DNA from: a bacterium
GTDB lineage: Bacteria; Myxococcota_A; Bradymonadia; Bradymonadales; Bradymonadaceae
Length of the DNA stretch: 64,000 nt
Direction of reading: 5' to 3'
NCBI GenBank assembly: GCA_030427705.1
Contig: JAUIBR010000007.1
Span: 124,001-188,000, forward strand
A model generated the notes under the pieces. That model did not search any database, was not told the origin of the DNA, and worked only from the letters and a program-made list of their open reading frames with translations. The position numbers and the translations under genes are program-made. Positions within the stretch are counted from its first letter, which is position 1. Each line of letters starts with the position of its first letter. This document shows positions 61,587 to 64,000 of this stretch, piece after piece.

Positions 61587-63014
61587 TTACCGAAGTTGTA
61601 GGTGGAACACATCCACGTGGAAGAAATCTCGGTTGAATGCGGTGACGTTGCCATCGATGTCGACCCCAAGCCACTCGATATCGCTCACAAACGGAGTCTG
61701 AAGGACGTCAACACGCTGGCCCTCAATCCGCGCAATGTTGTCGTTATGCGGGTCCCATGCGAGCACACCGGTTGGCGTGGGCGTTAGCTCGAAAGCGACA
61801 AAGCCCAAACGGTGTGCAGACACCTGAGAATCCACGACGAAGACTGCACTCACGCTCTCCGATATGTCCCTCACGCTGATAAAGCTCCTACCATCGTGGT
61901 GCGACACGACTCGAACGACATAACTCGAGGCATCGTCTCTGAAGCCTGCTCGATTCAGGTCGATGGAATTGACATGTTTCCACACGCCATTTGCCGTGCG
62001 TTCGTGAATGCGGATTTCTCCGTCGCGCTCTTCGAACACCCTCGGGATACCATCGTCTGCGAAACCAAGGTGAGCCTCGGAAAGGCGGTACGATGACGCG
62101 ATGGTCAACTCCAGCTCCAGCTGCCACGTCGTCTGCGTCTGGCGATAGACTGCGTATTCGCTCGGTCCCCCGCGAGGGCCTGGGTCCGTGAGCAGTACAA
62201 AGTTCCCGCTCGCCGTTTTGAACGCATGTCCGGCATAGCGCCAAGACTCCGAGGGAAACGTCAGTTCTGGGCCAGATGGCGCTTTAAGGCGATCGTCGTA
62301 GATGAGGATTTCCTCGGCCCCAACGTCTTCGCGGGTTAACTCCACCCTGGGGCGTTCGGCCACCGGCGTCGTTATCACGCTTTCGACATCGACCCCGCGG
62401 CCAGTGGTAAAGCTGTATGAGTTTGGGCCGGAAGAGCGGATCGTCCATTTCCCGGCGCTCGGTCCGCCTTCATGCGTCGTTGCCGCAAAGTGCGCATACT
62501 CTGACCGTGGGCCGCGGTGCCTTGCATTCGTGACGTCGCCACAGCGGCCAAACCAACAGACCGTATCCCCGGCACCGCAATCCGCGTCGATTGCGCACGT
62601 TAGTGGTCGACGGAATCGGTCGATGTATCCGCGATCTAGGGCGAATTCATACAGCGAAATGAACGCGCTCATGCCTACCCATGGAATTGCGTCGAGTTCA
62701 TCCAGGGTCTGCACAACCCGGTCGTCGTGTGGGTCGGCAATATTGCCAACGCGATAGACATCAATGGCTTCCGCCGCCCGCGCGTCCAGTCCCACCTCGA
62801 TGTCCAGCTGATCGCGGCTAAGTTCGTTGACCACGGCAAGAATCCCGAGAGCCTCTGGGCTTCCTTCCTCGATCAGGATGGCGTCTTGCTTTCCGCTTCC
62901 CAACAGGGACAGAAACGATTCGTTGGGGTCACCGCTTGGTTTGTCTTCGTCAGGAACACAGGCGGAAAGGCTTACAAAAAGCACCAAAAAAATCATGTAA
63001 TTCAAATGTCTCAT
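61587..63014 (-). CDS. Lipoprotein with helix-hairpin-helix-like N-terminal domain, 475 aa
   Basis: The start at 63014 is fixed by GGAGG 7 bp upstream and a lipoprotein signal MRHLNYMIFLVLFVSLSAC. Residues about 40-130 (ALGILAVVNE, LDARAAEAIDVYRVG, TLDELDAIPWVGMSAFISLYEFA) resemble the secreted ComEA-like helix-hairpin-helix module seen in myxobacterial lipoproteins. After a Cys-rich hinge, residues 180-475 look like a beta-propeller-type repeat domain (W-x-Y-A-G-H-A-F, G-V-W-K-H-V-N). It ends 8 bp from the convergent CapB-like gene. Function is unknown. Confidence 0.7.
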   Translation of the reverse strand: MRHLNYMIFLVLFVSLSACVPDEDKPSGDPNESFLSLLGSGKQDAILIEEGSPEALGILAVVNELSRDQLDIEVGLDARAAEAIDVYRVGNIADPHDDRVVQTLDELDAIPWVGMSAFISLYEFALDRGYIDRFRRPLTCAIDADCGAGDTVCWFGRCGDVTNARHRGPRSEYAHFAATTHEGGPSAGKWTIRSSGPNSYSFTTGRGVDVESVITTPVAERPRVELTREDVGAEEILIYDDRLKAPSGPELTFPSESWRYAGHAFKTASGNFVLLTDPGPRGGPSEYAVYRQTQTTWQLELELTIASSYRLSEAHLGFADDGIPRVFEERDGEIRIHERTANGVWKHVNSIDLNRAGFRDDASSYVVRVVSHHDGRSFISVRDISESVSAVFVVDSQVSAHRLGFVAFELTPTPTGVLAWDPHNDNIARIEGQRVDVLQTPFVSDIEWLGVDIDGNVTAFNRDFFHVDVFHLQLR

Positions 63015-63214
63015 CTCAAACCTCCATTCGTTCATCACGACTGAGGTTAGCGTCTTGACTCTTGTGGTCACCTCACAGTGTCTAACAGTTTTGGAACCGG
63101 AGGCGACCAAGCGACCGCAGGGCGCTGAAACGACCATCGATAAATTGCTTGAATACGCGAAGCCACTAAACTGTCCAAGCTGCGGTTGCACAGCCATTAA
63201 ATGCTAGGGATTTT

Positions 63215-64000
63215 GTGCTGATAAGTCGTGCAAATCGCTGGCGCCTTCGACAGTGGGTTACTCGCCAGCGAAGACGCCTGATGGTTGGGGCGGGTTTTGC
63301 CTTTTTCGTGGTCCTTCTGGGCACGTTTGGGGCATTCGAACCGCTGAGCCATGCGTGGCAGGGCACGCTGTTTGCCATTCGTGGTGAGCGTGAGACTTCG
63401 CAGCGTGTCGTGAGTGTGACGCTCGACGACGACTTCGCAGATTCTGTGGAAGGCCCGCCGTTCGCGCAGGCCGAATTCACCAAAGTCATCGATGCGATCG
63501 CCGACGACTCGCCGGATGTCGTGGCTGTGTACCTGCCGCCGACGGCGGTGAAGCCGTCAAAGGACGTGTTTAAATGCTCCGGGCGGATGCTGTTCTATGG
63601 CCCAAAACGGCCCACGTGGTTGGACCGTGATTGCGGCTGGCATGGCGTTTCTGAAGAGCCCATCGACCCACGGCAGACCGTGTTGTTGGGCTCGGGCGGG
63701 CGACGCACAGCCGAAGGTCGTATCCTTGAGATGGCTGGCCTGAAGGCAGAAAACGCGGAGTCATTGACCAACTTCAGCGGTGGGCTGCCGGGTATCTCTG
63801 GCGGCAATCTGGTGGGCAAGAACTTCCCGTCTGGCCTGTTCAGCGGCCGAATTGTCTTTGTGACGACCACGGTTGGAGGCTTGGCGAACTGGACCGAGAC
63901 GCCCTTTGGCAAGGTACCCGCCGAGGTCATTCGCGCCGAACGCGTCGCGACCGCCGCAGACAATGTTGGCATCTTCAACTCGCGATTCCTTGAACAGTTC
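63215..64000 (+). CDS. CHASE2-domain sensor protein, N-terminal part (runs off the window)
   Basis: The frame is open to the right edge (262 codons). A membrane helix (LMVGAGFAFFVVLLGTFGAF, about residues 22-41) is followed by an extracytoplasmic domain whose pattern fits CHASE2: RVVSVTLDDDFADS, a VIDAIADDSPDVVAV strand, and near the end FSGRIVFVTTTVGGLANWTETPFGKVPAEVIRAERVAT. CHASE2 domains head adenylate cyclases, kinases and histidine kinases; the effector lies beyond the window. GTG at 63215 follows GGGA closely; ATG at 63281 would cut into the helix. Confidence 0.65.
   Translation, partial: MLISRANRWRLRQWVTRQRRRLMVGAGFAFFVVLLGTFGAFEPLSHAWQGTLFAIRGERETSQRVVSVTLDDDFADSVEGPPFAQAEFTKVIDAIADDSPDVVAVYLPPTAVKPSKDVFKCSGRMLFYGPKRPTWLDRDCGWHGVSEEPIDPRQTVLLGSGGRRTAEGRILEMAGLKAENAESLTNFSGGLPGISGGNLVGKNFPSGLFSGRIVFVTTTVGGLANWTETPFGKVPAEVIRAERVATAADNVGIFNSRFLEQF

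Overview
The window reads as ordinary chromosomal DNA of a moderately GC-rich (mid-50s to about 60 percent by eye) Gram-negative deltaproteobacterium-like organism, most likely a member of the Myxococcota and possibly of the Bradymonadales group. The taxonomy is inferred from content: many secreted cysteine-rich lipoproteins with Asn/Ser, Asp-Pro or acidic linkers, a MYXO-CTERM-like tail on an amidase, a kinase-ATPase-TPR protein, CARDB and LCCL domains, and a CHASE2 sensor. No rRNA, tRNA, CRISPR array, phage or insertion sequence was recognised.

Layout. 1-7 kb: the end of a Cys-rich lipoprotein, two adjacent paralogous TPR-like proteins, a small acidic lipoprotein and a 1219-residue CARDB-repeat lipoprotein. 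7-16 kb: a coiled-coil LCCL protein, then a minus-strand run of AMP-dependent ligase, DUF3419/BtaA-like transferase, MMPL exporter and a Ser/Thr kinase-ATPase-TPR gene whose kinase domain is broken by a deletion and frameshift. The ligase, transferase and exporter look like one lipid-making and lipid-exporting unit. 16-21.4 kb: a START-like lipoprotein, an SLC12-like cotransporter, an MscS channel, a lipoprotein and a UbiA-like prenyltransferase. 21.4-29.8 kb: an RPH-like PEP-utilising dikinase and a YghO-like GNAT, a class II aldolase-like protein, a four-helix-bundle protein between inverted arrays of a 14-bp repeat, an ABC-F protein and a lipoprotein with a long Asp-Pro linker.

29.9-37.4 kb is a compact five-gene minus-strand operon: BlaI-type repressor, M56 membrane metalloprotease, TolC-like channel, His-rich membrane-fusion adaptor and CusA/CzcA-type RND pump. 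Dyad repeats lie just upstream. It looks like a proteolysis-controlled metal efflux system. Next to it is a 94-bp heptamer array related to arrays at three other intergenic sites. 37.4-48.1 kb: a lipoprotein, a methyltransferase, a zinc amidase carrying both an N-terminal lipobox and a MYXO-CTERM-like tail, a hydrolase-like lipoprotein and a 1685-residue outer-membrane protein of unknown function. 48.1-49.6 kb: a small HTH gene overlapping an unknown 282-residue gene, behind a promoter framed by two identical 20-bp palindromic elements spaced 53 bp apart. 49.6-64 kb: an APH/AAA kinase-like protein, a P2-type cation ATPase, a lipoprotein, a TPR membrane protein followed by a 1457-residue HEAT-TM-CapB-like ligase, a helix-hairpin-helix lipoprotein, and the start of a CHASE2 sensor protein.

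The strongest candidates for something undescribed are the HTH/unknown pair at 48.2-49.6 kb, the HEAT-CapB fusion with its TPR partner at 55-61.6 kb, and the heptamer and 14-bp intergenic repeat families. All functional claims come from motif reading only; no database search was run.
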